This document shows positions 39,643-48,551 of a DNA stretch of 64,000 bases, piece after piece. Source of the DNA: Dryocola sp031988645 (lineage in GTDB: Bacteria; Pseudomonadota; Gammaproteobacteria; Enterobacterales; Enterobacteriaceae); NCBI RefSeq assembly GCF_051307045.1, contig NZ_CP150452.1, positions 3,782,001-3,846,000 of the forward strand. The letters are read 5' to 3'. The notes beneath the pieces are model-generated. The model worked only from the letters and a program-made list of their open reading frames with translations, was not told the origin of the DNA and did not search any database. Positions within the stretch are counted from its first letter, which is position 1. Every line of letters starts with the position of its first letter. A program made the position numbers and the translations under genes.

Positions 39643-40482
39643 CTAAGGCAAGTCTGGAAGGTTTGTGCACAGCCTGCGGTAATGGGCCGGAGTGAGCCGG
39701 TACGCTCGCTGGAACCAGCGTCCTAAATGGCTCTGATCGGCAAATCCCAACGCCGCCGCGACGTTTACCGGCTGCTCTCCTTTAGCCAGCAGCGCCCTTG
39801 CGCGCGCCAGACGTAGCTGGATAAGCCAGGCGTGGGGCGCCATATGAAACTCTCGTTTAAAACAGCGGGAAAGGGTAAATCTGTCCGTCTGCGTTTCACG
39901 CGCAAGATCCGACAAGCCGATATTTTCCCCGATATGCGCATGAAGATAATCCCTGGCCCGATGGGCAATCGCCGCGCTTTGCACCCGCGATGTCTGGCGC
40001 TTTCGCCACTGGCAGTGCGCCGTTAGCTGGCCTAAAAGATTGTCCATCGTGTTTTGCTGCACAATGCGCATTTCTTCGCTGTGCAGGGCGTGAAAAGTCC
40101 CGGCGATAGCCTGCACAAGCTGCGGTTCGCGGGCGATGGTGCGGGCAAAATGCAGCGAATAGCTCGCGGGCACGGTTTCAAACAGGCCCTGAAGCGTACG
40201 GGTGAGCCACTGCTCTTCCAGATAGAAGGTCAGATAGGTAAAGCCCCCGGCAACCGGGGCGTCGCCGTCGTGGATCTCACCGGGTTCAAGCAGAAAAACG
40301 TCGCCTGGCGTGCTGTGATGACGTTCCCGGCGGCAGTGAAACTGCTGCGTGCCCGCAAGCGTGATGCCGACCAGATAACTGTCGTGCCAGTGGGGATCGT
40401 ACGCATGCCCTTCAAAGTGGGCCCGAATCGTCTCGATGCCCGTCTCGCCGTGCTGATGTAACTCCAGCCAGTCTTGCGCCAT
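39643..40482 (-). CDS. AraC-family transcriptional regulator
   Basis: The 279-residue protein has an N-terminal AraC-type cupin (about 10-110, HAYDPHWHDSYLVGITL) and a C-terminal double helix-turn-helix (about 185-275, IGLSDLARETQTDRFTLSRCF and VNVAAALGFADQSHLGRWF). It resembles regulators beside LysE exporters that respond to amino acids. The pair is absent from this locus in E. coli. Confidence 0.9.
   Translation of the reverse strand: MAQDWLELHQHGETGIETIRAHFEGHAYDPHWHDSYLVGITLAGTQQFHCRRERHHSTPGDVFLLEPGEIHDGDAPVAGGFTYLTFYLEEQWLTRTLQGLFETVPASYSLHFARTIAREPQLVQAIAGTFHALHSEEMRIVQQNTMDNLLGQLTAHCQWRKRQTSRVQSAAIAHRARDYLHAHIGENIGLSDLARETQTDRFTLSRCFKREFHMAPHAWLIQLRLARARALLAKGEQPVNVAAALGFADQSHLGRWFQRAYRLTPAHYRRLCTNLPDLP
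39652..39670 (+). promoter_or_regulatory. Operator-like repeat upstream of the LysE-type gene
   Basis: GTCTGGAAGGTTTGTGCAC lies 58 bases before the LysE-type start, within the 3' end of the AraC gene. A near copy (17 of 19 bases) is at 40531-40549. Its role as a binding site is inferred. Confidence 0.45.
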
Positions 40483-40530
40483 ATCGCCTCCTGTATTCGT
40501 CCTGCCAGCATTCGCAACCGCCCGGCAAAT

Positions 40531-40549
40531 GTCTGGAAGATTTGTGCAT
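40531..40549 (+). promoter_or_regulatory. Operator-like repeat upstream of the AraC-type gene
   Basis: GTCTGGAAGATTTGTGCAT lies 49 bases before the AraC-type start and matches 39652-39670 at 17 of 19 positions. Two similar sites at similar distances before the two genes suggest a site for the AraC protein. Confidence 0.45.
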
Positions 40550-40625
40550 CTTTACCCCTGCAGGGCTAAGAACGCGTCAGATTGACGCAAAGTTAAGCGA
40601 TTGAACAGTTTTTCCTGAAATATGA

Positions 40626-40654
40626 TTGACGAAGCAGGACCATTACGGTTTAAT
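40626..40654 (+). promoter_or_regulatory. Promoter of tRNA-Phe
   Basis: TTGACG (-35), 17 bases, then TTTAAT (-10), followed by a GC-rich discriminator GCGCCCC, lie directly before the tRNA gene. Near-consensus spacing suggests strong, stringently controlled expression. Confidence 0.85.
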
Positions 40655-40664
40655 GCGCCCCGTT

Positions 40665-40740
40665 GCCCGGATAGCTCAGTCGGTAGAGCAGGGGATTGAA
40701 AATCCCCGTGTCCTTGGTTCGATTCCGAGTCCGGGCACCA
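40665..40740 (+). tRNA. pheU: tRNA-Phe (GAA)
   Basis: The 76-base gene begins GCCCGGATAGCTCAGTCGG, has anticodon GAA in GATTGAAAATC, T-loop GTTCGATTC and an encoded CCA. Its position next to the yjdC region matches pheU of E. coli, a frequent integration site for islands. Confidence 0.97.
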
Positions 40741-40749
40741 CTTATTCAG

Positions 40750-40777
40750 AAAAACCAGCCTAAGGGCTGGTTTTTTG
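40750..40777 (+). terminator. Terminator after tRNA-Phe
   Basis: AAAACCAGCC-TAAG-GGCTGGTTTTTT is a hairpin with a T-run just past the tRNA. Confidence 0.9.
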
Positions 40778-40870
40778 CTTTCCGGGATACAGACTCTTCA
40801 TCGAACAAGTTCGATTATACGCCTCATCCATGAGGCTCCCCCTTCGGGGCCAGCGCAAGCGCTGTTCAAA

Positions 40871-40943
40871 AACGTTCCCGACGTTTTTGTCCGAGTCCGG
40901 GCATCACTATTTAAAGAACCCAGCCTATGGTTGGGTTTTTGCT
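40871..40943 (+). repeat. Partial duplicate of the tRNA-Phe 3' end with its terminator
   Basis: TCCGAGTCCGGGCATCA (from 40890) repeats the last bases of tRNA-Phe with one change (CACCA to CATCA). It is followed, as at the real gene, by an AACCCAGCC/GGTTGGGTTTTT hairpin. Just before it is a perfect stem CAAAAACGT/ACGTTTTTG. This looks like an attachment-site scar. The rest of 40741-41102 has no gene. Confidence 0.7.
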
Positions 40944-41007
40944 TTTTGGGCTGTATAAGCTTTTCCCCTCTTCCCGCCTGCTACACTTCAGGGTCATTAT
41001 TCCGCTC

Positions 41008-41074
41008 AGCCGTAGGGCGGATAAGCAGTTTCATACCGACGATGGCGGATGACGTAACCCTGTCCGCCCTGTGT
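41008..41074. repeat. REP-type element before yghU
   Basis: GTAGGGCGGATAAGC and, about 40 bases on, CTGTCCGCCCTG frame an imperfect palindrome of the REP family, in the gap between tRNA-Phe and yghU. Confidence 0.6.
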
Positions 41075-41102
41075 AATTTTCCTGGCAGAAGGCAGGCCAA
41101 TC

Positions 41103-41948
41103 ATGTCCGAAAACAACTACCAACCGCCAAAAGTCTGGACCTGGAACAAATCAGAGGCAGGCCAGTTTTCCAATATCAACCGCCCCGTTGCCGGGCCGAC
41201 CCACGAGAAAACGCTGCCGGCAGGCAGGCATCCGCTACAGCTTTATTCGCTGGGCACGCCTAACGGCCAGAAGGTGACGATTCTTCTGGAAGAACTCCTG
41301 GCGCTGGGCGTAAGCGGCGCGGAATACGATGCGCATTTAATCCGCATCGGCGAGGGCGATCAGTTCTCCAGCGGCTTTGTTGAGGTGAACCCGAACTCCA
41401 AAATTCCGGCGCTGCTCGATAACTCCGCCACGCCGCCAATTCGCGTTTTTGAATCCGGCTCCATTCTGGTTTACCTGGCCGATAAGTTCGGCTATTTCCT
41501 GCCGCAGGATATCGCTGCGCGTACCGAAACGCTAAACTGGCTGTTCTGGCTGCAGGGCTCCGCGCCCTACCTTGGCGGCGGTTTCGGCCACTTCTATCAC
41601 TACGCGCCGGTAAAAATCGAATACGCCATCAACCGCTTTGCGATGGAAACCAAGCGCCAGCTCGACGTCCTTGACCGTCAGCTTGCCGACCACCGGTTTA
41701 TCGCAGGCGATGAATACTCTATTGCCGATATGGCCATCTGGCCGTGGTACGGCGCGCTGGCAAAAGGCGGCCTGTACGAGTCCGCCGAATTCCTGGACGT
41801 TGCTTCGTACAAAAACTTTAACCGCTGGGCGGACGAAGTAGCCAGCCGTCCTGCGGTGAAGCGCGGGCGCATCGTGAACCGCACCTGGGGCGATGAACAG
41901 CTGCCAGAACGACACGACGCCGCGGATTTTGATGCGTTCAATCTGTAA
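41103..41948 (+). CDS. yghU: Glutathione-S-transferase-like disulfide reductase YghU
   Basis: YghU is a nu-class GST homologue with disulfide-bond reductase activity that binds two glutathiones. The 281-residue protein has an N-terminal extension (THEKTLPAGRHPLQLYSLGT), a thioredoxin fold with VNPNSKIPAL and ESGSILVYLA, and a helical C-terminal domain (about 140-260). Its usual E. coli neighbour yghX is also in this window, 4.6 kb away, with the sit operon and a GGDEF gene between them. Confidence 0.93.
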   Translation: MSENNYQPPKVWTWNKSEAGQFSNINRPVAGPTHEKTLPAGRHPLQLYSLGTPNGQKVTILLEELLALGVSGAEYDAHLIRIGEGDQFSSGFVEVNPNSKIPALLDNSATPPIRVFESGSILVYLADKFGYFLPQDIAARTETLNWLFWLQGSAPYLGGGFGHFYHYAPVKIEYAINRFAMETKRQLDVLDRQLADHRFIAGDEYSIADMAIWPWYGALAKGGLYESAEFLDVASYKNFNRWADEVASRPAVKRGRIVNRTWGDEQLPERHDAADFDAFNL

Positions 41949-42015
41949 TTTCCCTGCCTGACCAACCCGGCTGCCGCCGGGTTATCCCTGCCCGAAAACC
42001 ATACGCACTCTAATT

Positions 42016-42036
42016 AAATGATAATTATTTGCATTT
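42016..42036 (+). promoter_or_regulatory. Fur box upstream of sitA
   Basis: AAATGATAATTATTTGCATT is AT-rich and matches much of the 19-bp Fur consensus GATAATGATAATCATTATC. It lies directly next to an MntR-type site and 75 bases before sitA. Confidence 0.7.
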
Positions 42037-42058
42037 AAACATAGCTACGGCTATGTTT
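42037..42058 (+). promoter_or_regulatory. MntR operator upstream of sitA
   Basis: AAACATAG-CTACGG-CTATGTTT is a perfect palindrome in its arms and matches the enterobacterial MntR consensus AAACATAGN6CTATGTTT. A second small palindrome, ATAGCAATTGCTAT, follows at 42060-42073. Together with the Fur box this predicts repression by manganese and by iron. Confidence 0.88.
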
Positions 42059-42109
42059 TATAGCAATTGCTATATCTGTTTATTTAACAGGCGAACCACA
42101 GGGGATGAT

Positions 42110-43024
42110 ATGTTCGGAAAAGCGACGGCGACAAGTTTGCTGATGGCAACAGGCGTGATGGTGGCGCTGATGTTTAACCCCGCGTGGGCGAAGGATAAGT
42201 TTAAGGTGATTACGACCTTCACCATCATCGCCGATATGGCCAGAAACGTGGCGGGCGACGCGGCAGAGGTTGAGTCCATCACCAAACCCGGCGCTGAAAT
42301 CCACGAATACCAGCCAACGCCCGGGGATATTCGCCGCGCTCAGGGCGCGCGGCTTATTTTAGCCAACGGCCTTAACCTCGAGCTGTGGTTCCAGAAGTTT
42401 TATCAGCACATAAAAGGCGTGCCGGAAGTGGTGGTATCGGCAGGCATTACGCCGACGGGCATTACCGAAGGGCCGTATAACGGCAAACCGAACCCACACG
42501 CCTGGATGTCGCCGAAAAATGCGCTCATCTACGTCGATAACATCCGCGATGCCTTAAGCCTTCACGATCCGGAAAATACCGCCGTTTACGCCCAAAATGC
42601 CGAAGCCTATAAGCGGAAGATTCAGCAAACCCTTGAGCCGCTGCGTAACGAGATCAACAAAATTCCCGCGGACAAGCGCTGGCTGGTCACAAGCGAGGGC
42701 GCCTTCTCCTACCTCGCCAACGATTACGGATTAAAAGAGCTCTATCTGTGGCCGATTAACGCCGACCAGCAGGGCACGCCGCAGCAGGTACGTAAAGTTA
42801 TCGACACCATTCGCCGGCACGGCATCCCGGCAATATTCAGCGAAAGCACCATTTCGGATAAGCCCGCCCGCCAGGTGGCCCGCGAGTCAGGCGCCCACTA
42901 CGGCGGCGTGCTGTACGTGGATTCGCTGAGCGCGGCGGACGGCCCGGTTCCGACCTATCTCGATCTGCTGCGCGTGACAACCTCTACCCTCGTCAGGGGC
43001 ATCAACGAAGGAGCGGCGAAATGA
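42110..43024 (+). CDS. sitA: SitA, periplasmic Mn/Fe-binding protein
   Basis: SitA is the solute-binding protein of the SitABCD manganese and iron ABC transporter. The 304-residue precursor has a signal peptide (ending FNPAWA) and the cluster 9 metal ligands: His in GAEIHEYQ, His in NPHAWMSP, Glu in TSEGAFSY and Asp in YVDSLS. The ATG at 42110 is chosen because it starts the signal peptide. It overlaps sitB by ATGA. Confidence 0.95.
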   Translation: MFGKATATSLLMATGVMVALMFNPAWAKDKFKVITTFTIIADMARNVAGDAAEVESITKPGAEIHEYQPTPGDIRRAQGARLILANGLNLELWFQKFYQHIKGVPEVVVSAGITPTGITEGPYNGKPNPHAWMSPKNALIYVDNIRDALSLHDPENTAVYAQNAEAYKRKIQQTLEPLRNEINKIPADKRWLVTSEGAFSYLANDYGLKELYLWPINADQQGTPQQVRKVIDTIRRHGIPAIFSESTISDKPARQVARESGAHYGGVLYVDSLSAADGPVPTYLDLLRVTTSTLVRGINEGAAK

Positions 43025-43833
43025 TCGCAGGAATCTCCGTGCAGGACGCAAGCGTCACCTACCGCAACGGGCATACCGCCCTGCGCGACGCCACTTTTCA
43101 GATCCCGACCGGCACCATCGCGGCGCTGGTCGGGGTTAACGGTTCCGGCAAGTCGACGCTGTTCAAAGCCATTATGGGTTTCGTTCGCCTGGCGAAAGGC
43201 GATATCGCCATTCTCGGCATGCCGACCAAAAAGGCGCTGCGCCAGAATCTGGTTGCCTACGTGCCCCAGGCTGAAGACGTGGACTGGTCGTTCCCGGTGC
43301 TGGTGGAAGACGTCGTGATGATGGGCCGCTACGGGCACATGGGCATGCTGCGCATTCCGGGCAAGGCGGACAAGGCGGCCGTAGACCATGCGCTCGCGCG
43401 CGTGGGCATGAGCGATTTCCGCCGCCGTCAGATTGGCGAGCTTTCCGGCGGGCAGAAAAAGCGCGTCTTTTTAGCCCGCGCCATCGCCCAGGACGGCCAG
43501 GTAATCCTGCTGGACGAGCCCTTTACCGGCGTGGACGTTAAAACCGAAGAGCAAATCATCACCCTGCTGCGCGAGCTACGCGACGAAGGCCGCACCATGC
43601 TGGTCGCCACCCATAATCTTGGCGCGGTCACCGACTACTGCGACCACACCGTACTGGTTAAGGGCACCGTCCTCGCCTGCGGCCCAACAAGCGAAACCTT
43701 CACCCAGCAAAACCTTGAGCTCGCCTTCAGCGGCGTGCTGCGACACGTCAGGTTAACCGGCCTGGAAACCAGCGTGGTCACCGACGACGAACGTCCGTTT
43801 ATCCGCGCAGCCAATCGGATGAAAGGGGAATAA
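43021..43833 (+). CDS. sitB: SitB, ABC transporter ATPase
   Basis: SitB powers the Sit transporter from the cytoplasmic side. The 270-residue protein has Walker A GVNGSGKSTL, the signature LSGGQKKRVFLA, Walker B VILLDEPF and a switch His in ATHNLG. Its start overlaps the stop of sitA. Confidence 0.96.
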   Translation: MIAGISVQDASVTYRNGHTALRDATFQIPTGTIAALVGVNGSGKSTLFKAIMGFVRLAKGDIAILGMPTKKALRQNLVAYVPQAEDVDWSFPVLVEDVVMMGRYGHMGMLRIPGKADKAAVDHALARVGMSDFRRRQIGELSGGQKKRVFLARAIAQDGQVILLDEPFTGVDVKTEEQIITLLRELRDEGRTMLVATHNLGAVTDYCDHTVLVKGTVLACGPTSETFTQQNLELAFSGVLRHVRLTGLETSVVTDDERPFIRAANRMKGE

Positions 43834-43836
43834 TCG

Positions 43837-44694
43837 ATGGGCATTCTGCTCGAGCCGTTCGCCTATAGCTATATGTTCAACGCCATCTGGGTATCGGCGC
43901 TGGTCGGCGGCGTATGCGCTTTTCTCTCCTGCTATCTGATGCTTAAAGGCTGGTCGCTGATTGGCGATGCGCTCTCGCACGCTATCGTGCCGGGCGTCGC
44001 GGGCGCCTGGATGCTTGGCCTGCCGTTTTCCATCGGCGCGTTTTTCTCCGGCGGGCTGGCGGCGGTGACCATGCTGTTTTTAAACCAGCGCACGCGGCTG
44101 CGGGAAGACACCATCATCGGGCTTATCTTCTCCTCTTTCTTCGGCCTCGGGCTGTTTATGGTGTCGCTTAACCCAAGCTCGGTGAATATTCAGACCATCG
44201 TGCTGGGTAATATTCTGGCCATCGCCCCCGCGGACATCGTCCAGCTGGCGGTGATTGGCTTTGTTTCGCTGGCGATTTTGCTGGTGAAATGGAAAGACCT
44301 GATGGTGACCTTTTTCGATGAAAACCACGCCCGTTCTGTCGGCCTGAATCCCCTACTGATGAAGGGGCTGTTTTTCACTTTGCTGTCGGCGACCACCGTC
44401 GCCGCGCTGCAAACCGTCGGCGCATTTCTGGTGATTTGCATGGTGGTTACGCCTGGCGCAACCGCTTATCTGCTGAGCGACCGCTTCCCGAAGCTGCTGA
44501 TGATTTCCGTGGCGCTGGGCAGCTTCACCTGCGCTATCGGCACCTATATCAGCTATTTTCTCGACGGCGCGACGGGCGGAATTATCGTCGTGCTGCAAAC
44601 CATTTTGTTCCTGCTGGCCTTCGTTTTCGCGCCGAAGCACGGCCTGCTGGCAAACCGTAAACGCGCGCGCCGGGCGCAGGGAGTCGCTCCATGA
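43837..44694 (+). CDS. sitC: SitC, ABC transporter permease
   Basis: SitC is one of two membrane permeases of the metal transporter, with about eight membrane helices across 285 residues. The ABC-3 family motifs LMLKGWSLIGDALSHAIVPG and VVTPGATAYLL are present. It starts 3 bases after sitB and overlaps sitD by 4. Confidence 0.95.
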   Translation: MGILLEPFAYSYMFNAIWVSALVGGVCAFLSCYLMLKGWSLIGDALSHAIVPGVAGAWMLGLPFSIGAFFSGGLAAVTMLFLNQRTRLREDTIIGLIFSSFFGLGLFMVSLNPSSVNIQTIVLGNILAIAPADIVQLAVIGFVSLAILLVKWKDLMVTFFDENHARSVGLNPLLMKGLFFTLLSATTVAALQTVGAFLVICMVVTPGATAYLLSDRFPKLLMISVALGSFTCAIGTYISYFLDGATGGIIVVLQTILFLLAFVFAPKHGLLANRKRARRAQGVAP

Positions 44695-45542
44695 ACCTCG
44701 TCGATACGCTGCTTTCCCCTTTCCAGTTCGGCTTTATGATCAATGCGCTGGTCATGACCGCGCTGGTCGCCGTTCCCTGCGCCCTGCTCTCCTGCTTCCT
44801 GGTGCTCAAAGGCTGGGCGCTGATGGGCGACGCCATGAGCCATGCGGTTTTCCCGGGCGTAGTGGTTGCCTGGATGGTTGGACTACCGCTGGGCGTTGGC
44901 GCGTTTGCGGCGGGCCTGTTCTGCGCGCTGGCGACGGGCTTTTTGCAGGACAACAGCCGCATCAAACGCGATACCGTGATGGGCATAGTCTTCTCCGGCA
45001 TGTTTGGCGCGGGCCTGGTGCTGTATGTTTATCTTAAACCCGATATCCACCTCGACCATATCCTGTTCGGCGACATGCTCGGCGTCGGGCAGAAGGATAT
45101 CATTCTGACGGGCACGATAGCGCTGTTCACCGCCGGCGTTATCGCCGTGAAGTGGCGGGATTTCCTGCTGCACGCTTTCGATCCCGCGCAGGCGCAGGCG
45201 TCCGGCCTTAACGTCAGGCTGCTGCACTACGGCCTGCTGTGCATGGTGTCGTTAACCATCGTCGCCGCCCTGAAAGCGGTGGGGATTATCCTCGCGATCT
45301 CTTTGCTGATCGCCCCCGGCGCTATCGCCTCCCTGCTGACCCGCACATTCTTATCCATGATGCTGGTAGCCCTTACCGTGGCGATTAGCGTCTCGTTTAT
45401 CGGCGTTTACCTTTCCTTCTTTATCGACAGCGCGCCTGCGCCAACCATCGTGGTGCTTTCGGCCATCGTGTTTATGCTGGCCTTTATCTTCTCAACCCGC
45501 CAGCAGGCAAAAATGGAGAGCGGGCAAGGGGTTGCGCGATAA
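44691..45542 (+). CDS. sitD: SitD, ABC transporter permease
   Basis: SitD is the second permease, 283 residues with about eight helices. It is a paralogue of SitC, with the parallel motif LVLKGWALMGDAMSHAVFPG and LIAPGAIASLL. It ends the four-gene sit operon. Confidence 0.95.
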   Translation: MNLVDTLLSPFQFGFMINALVMTALVAVPCALLSCFLVLKGWALMGDAMSHAVFPGVVVAWMVGLPLGVGAFAAGLFCALATGFLQDNSRIKRDTVMGIVFSGMFGAGLVLYVYLKPDIHLDHILFGDMLGVGQKDIILTGTIALFTAGVIAVKWRDFLLHAFDPAQAQASGLNVRLLHYGLLCMVSLTIVAALKAVGIILAISLLIAPGAIASLLTRTFLSMMLVALTVAISVSFIGVYLSFFIDSAPAPTIVVLSAIVFMLAFIFSTRQQAKMESGQGVAR

Positions 45543-45616
45543 CTTTTTCACGGGCCATATTTACAACTCATTTATAACTGTTAAGAATGGATATTATTTG
45601 AACATAGACATGATGA

Positions 45617-46586
45617 ATGTCCGAAGACGCGCTCAGGCAGCAAATTCAGAACCTCAAAAAGCACAACGCCCGGCTAAAAAGAATTGCACACGACGCGCGA
45701 AACAAGCTCAGTGCGGCTCTGGACGGCACCGGCCTGTGCCTGTGGCAGCTCGACGTGCCCAGCGGCAAGCTGGTTATCTTCAATCGCCGCTGGGGTTCGA
45801 TGCTGGGCTATCAGCCCAAAGAACTTAGCGCTCACTTCGAGGTGTGGCGTGAGCACCTGCATCCGGAAGATAAAGAGATGGTGCTGGCGGCATTTTACAA
45901 CCACCTGGAAGGCAAAGCGCCGTTTTACGAAGCCCTGCACCGCATGCAGGCTAAAAACGGCGCCGTCACCTGGGTTCTGGACCGCGGCAGGGTAACCGAG
46001 TGGGACGATGACGGAAAGCCGCTCAAGGTGACCGGCACCCACATCGATATGACCAAAGAGAAGCAGTACGAAGAGCAGCTTGCCAAACTCGCCAACCACG
46101 ACCCGCTGACCGGCTTAACCAACCGCCACGCGCTGCGCGCGCGTTTTGACGCGATGAAAGAGCGCGGGGCCGCTCTCCCTTGCCTTTATCGATCTGGACG
46201 ACTTTAAAAACGTGAACGATACCTTTGGCCACCGCAGCGGGGACGAAGTGCTGCTGCAGCTTAGCCAGCGTTTGCAGGACGCCTGTCCGCCGGAAGTCAC
46301 CATCGGCCGCATCGGCGGCGACGAATTTATCCTGCTGATGCCGTGGGCGATGGATAACCAGGAAATTAGCGGTATTACCAGGCGCTGTCTGGACGCCGCC
46401 GTTACCCCCTTTGAGCTGGGCAACGGCGCCGCTACCCTTGGCGCATCGATAGGCGTCCACGAGTGCCGGGAGAGCGATAATTTCGCCGACGCGGTGATCC
46501 ACGCCGACGAGTCGATGTATCTGATAAAACGCACCGGCAAAAACGGCATCGCTTTGGGTAACGTGGTGCTAGCCCAGGCCTTTTGA
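45617..46586 (+). CDS. PAS-GGDEF diguanylate cyclase (frameshift in this sequence)
   Basis: The corrected protein is about 322 residues: a short coiled coil, a PAS domain with PAC motif (about 30-150, GLCLWQLDVPSGKLVIFN, then VTGTHIDMTKEK) and a GGDEF domain. The active site is the canonical RIGGDEF, so cyclic-di-GMP synthesis is likely. The frame breaks at 46166-46171 (GGGGCC for GGGCC) in the expected ERGPLSLAFIDLDDF. The ATG at 45617 has a weak ribosome site. No autoinhibitory RxxD site is obvious. The gene is accessory here. Confidence 0.85.
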
Positions 46587-46600
46587 CAGCGGATGGCGCT

Positions 46601-47488
46601 TTACGCCAGGTACTTATTAAACCAGTCAATGGTGCGCTTCCACGCAAGCTCTGCCGCAGCCTTGTCGTACCGCGGCGTTGAATCGTTATGGAAACCGTGG
46701 TTCACGCCCGGATAGACATAGGCTTCGTAGATTTTATTATTGGCCTTCAGCGCGGCCTCATAGGCAGGCCAGCCTTCGTTGACAGGCTTGTCCAGCTCGC
46801 CGTAGTGCAGCAGCAGCGGCGCCTTAATGCGCGGCACATCTTCCGCTTTCGGCTGCCTGCCGTAGAAAGGCACCGCCGCCGCCAGTTCCGGGTAAGCCAC
46901 CGCCGCCGCGTTCGCCACCCCGCCGCCGTAGCAGAAGCCGGTGATGCCGACCTTGCCGGTCGTCGCTTCGTTATTGAGCAGAAACTCTATTGCGGCAAAG
47001 AAATCGTTCATGAGTTTGCCAGGATCGACCTGCTGCTGCAGCTCGCGGCCTTTTTCATCGTTGCCGGGATAGCCGCCGACCGAGCTTAATCCGTCCGGCG
47101 CCAGCGCGATAAATCCCGCCTTCGCCACGCGCCGCGCCACATCTTCGATATAGGGATTCAGGCCGCGGTTCTCATGAACCACCACCACGGCAGGCACTTT
47201 TCCCATCGCCTTCGCGGGCTTCACCAGATAGCCTTTCACGCTGCCGTGCCCCTGCGGCGAAGGATAATGGATATATTCCGGCAGAATATCGGGATCGGTA
47301 AACTCCACCTGCTGCGCGTAGGCGTAGTTGGGCGTCAGCAGCGTGCCAAGAGCCACGGCAGACAGTCCGCCGACGACGAATTTTGAAGCCAGATCGAGGA
47401 ACTCACGCTTGCTGATTTTACCGTGCACGTAAAAATCGAAGTACTCAAGGAGCTCGGGCGGGAAATCTTTCGCTGTCATTCTGGTCAT
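46601..47488 (-). CDS. yghX: Dienelactone-hydrolase-family protein YghX
   Basis: The 295-residue protein has an N-terminal twin-basic segment followed by a hydrophobic stretch (ISKREFLDLASKFVVGG to about residue 55) that may export or anchor it. The alpha/beta hydrolase domain has a Cys nucleophile in GFCYGGG, Asp in YGELDKP and His in NHGFHND. It matches YghX, which is often disrupted in E. coli but intact here. The substrate is unknown. Confidence 0.9.
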   Translation of the reverse strand: MTRMTAKDFPPELLEYFDFYVHGKISKREFLDLASKFVVGGLSAVALGTLLTPNYAYAQQVEFTDPDILPEYIHYPSPQGHGSVKGYLVKPAKAMGKVPAVVVVHENRGLNPYIEDVARRVAKAGFIALAPDGLSSVGGYPGNDEKGRELQQQVDPGKLMNDFFAAIEFLLNNEATTGKVGITGFCYGGGVANAAAVAYPELAAAVPFYGRQPKAEDVPRIKAPLLLHYGELDKPVNEGWPAYEAALKANNKIYEAYVYPGVNHGFHNDSTPRYDKAAAELAWKRTIDWFNKYLA

Positions 47489-47660
47489 CTGCAGGCCCTT
47501 TTACTGAGGAAAGTTGGATGAATAATGGCCTGAAAACGGCGATTTTGTAAACTTTTCGTCGCCGCCGTCTTTCATTTTTGCCCGTCTGTTGCCCAACATG
47601 CTTCGCTTATTTATGGTACAAAGTACCGGCTATTTTTCTTCATTTTCAGGACGCGGCGCC

Positions 47661-48524
47661 ATGGCTTTTTCCATCGACATTATTTCCTGCATCACCGACC
47701 GCTTTGTGGAGCTTACCGCCACGGAAAAGCGCATTGCGCAGTTTATTCTTGATGACGTGCAGTCTGCCGCTACTTTACCTATTGCAGAAATGGCGCGGCT
47801 TACCGGCACCAGCCAGGCGTCGATCACCCGTTTTGCGCGCGCCATCGGCTGCAAGGACGTGCGGGAACTGAAGGTGAAGCTCGCGCAGTCGCTGGCCGTC
47901 GGGCAGCGCTTTATTCTCGACGTGCCGGATCTCGAAGGGGTGCAGGGGATCTACGAAACTATCATTAACGTGCTGGACATTAATCGCCGGGCGCTCGACC
48001 CGGAATCGCTCAAAAAGGCCGTCGAATGGCTGAGCGACGCGCGGCAGATTCTGGCTATCGGCATGGGCGGCGGCTCGACGATTTGCGCGCAGGAAGTGCA
48101 GTTTCGCCTGTTCCGCCTTGGCCTGCCGGTGGTCAGCCAGAGCGACGGCCTGCTGGTCAGAATGATGTGTTCTGCCGTGACGCCGAACGACGTGGTGCTC
48201 GCCCTCTCGCTGGGCGGCTATACGCCGGAAATCATTGAAAGCGCGGCGATGGCGAGGCAGTACGGCGCAAAGGTTATCGCTATTACGCCGCAGGAGTCGC
48301 CGCTGGCGGCCAACGCCGATATCGTCCTGCCGCTTATCGTGCGGGAAAATGACTACATCTTTAAGCCGAGCACCTCGCGCTACGCGATGCTGGCGATGGT
48401 CGACGTGCTGGCGACGGAGCTGGCGATGGCGAATAAAAATCAGGCGAAGGACCGGCTGCGGCGTATCAAGCTGGCGCTGGACAGCCACCGCGGCGGGGCG
48501 GATCGACAGCCGTTAGGGGATTAG
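47661..48524 (+). CDS. RpiR-family sugar-phosphate-responsive regulator
   Basis: The 287-residue protein has an N-terminal RpiR helix-turn-helix (about 1-80, LPIAEMARLTGTSQASITRF) and a C-terminal SIS domain (about 125-260, ILAIGMGGGSTICAQEV). SIS domains in this family bind phosphorylated sugars or sugar acids. It faces the 3' end of the aldolase-kinase-transporter genes, so it is the likely regulator of that cluster, with a KDG-phosphate-type effector as a reasonable guess. Confidence 0.9.
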   Translation: MAFSIDIISCITDRFVELTATEKRIAQFILDDVQSAATLPIAEMARLTGTSQASITRFARAIGCKDVRELKVKLAQSLAVGQRFILDVPDLEGVQGIYETIINVLDINRRALDPESLKKAVEWLSDARQILAIGMGGGSTICAQEVQFRLFRLGLPVVSQSDGLLVRMMCSAVTPNDVVLALSLGGYTPEIIESAAMARQYGAKVIAITPQESPLAANADIVLPLIVRENDYIFKPSTSRYAMLAMVDVLATELAMANKNQAKDRLRRIKLALDSHRGGADRQPLGD

Positions 48525-48551
48525 AACTCGCGGCTGGCGCTCATCCCGCTT

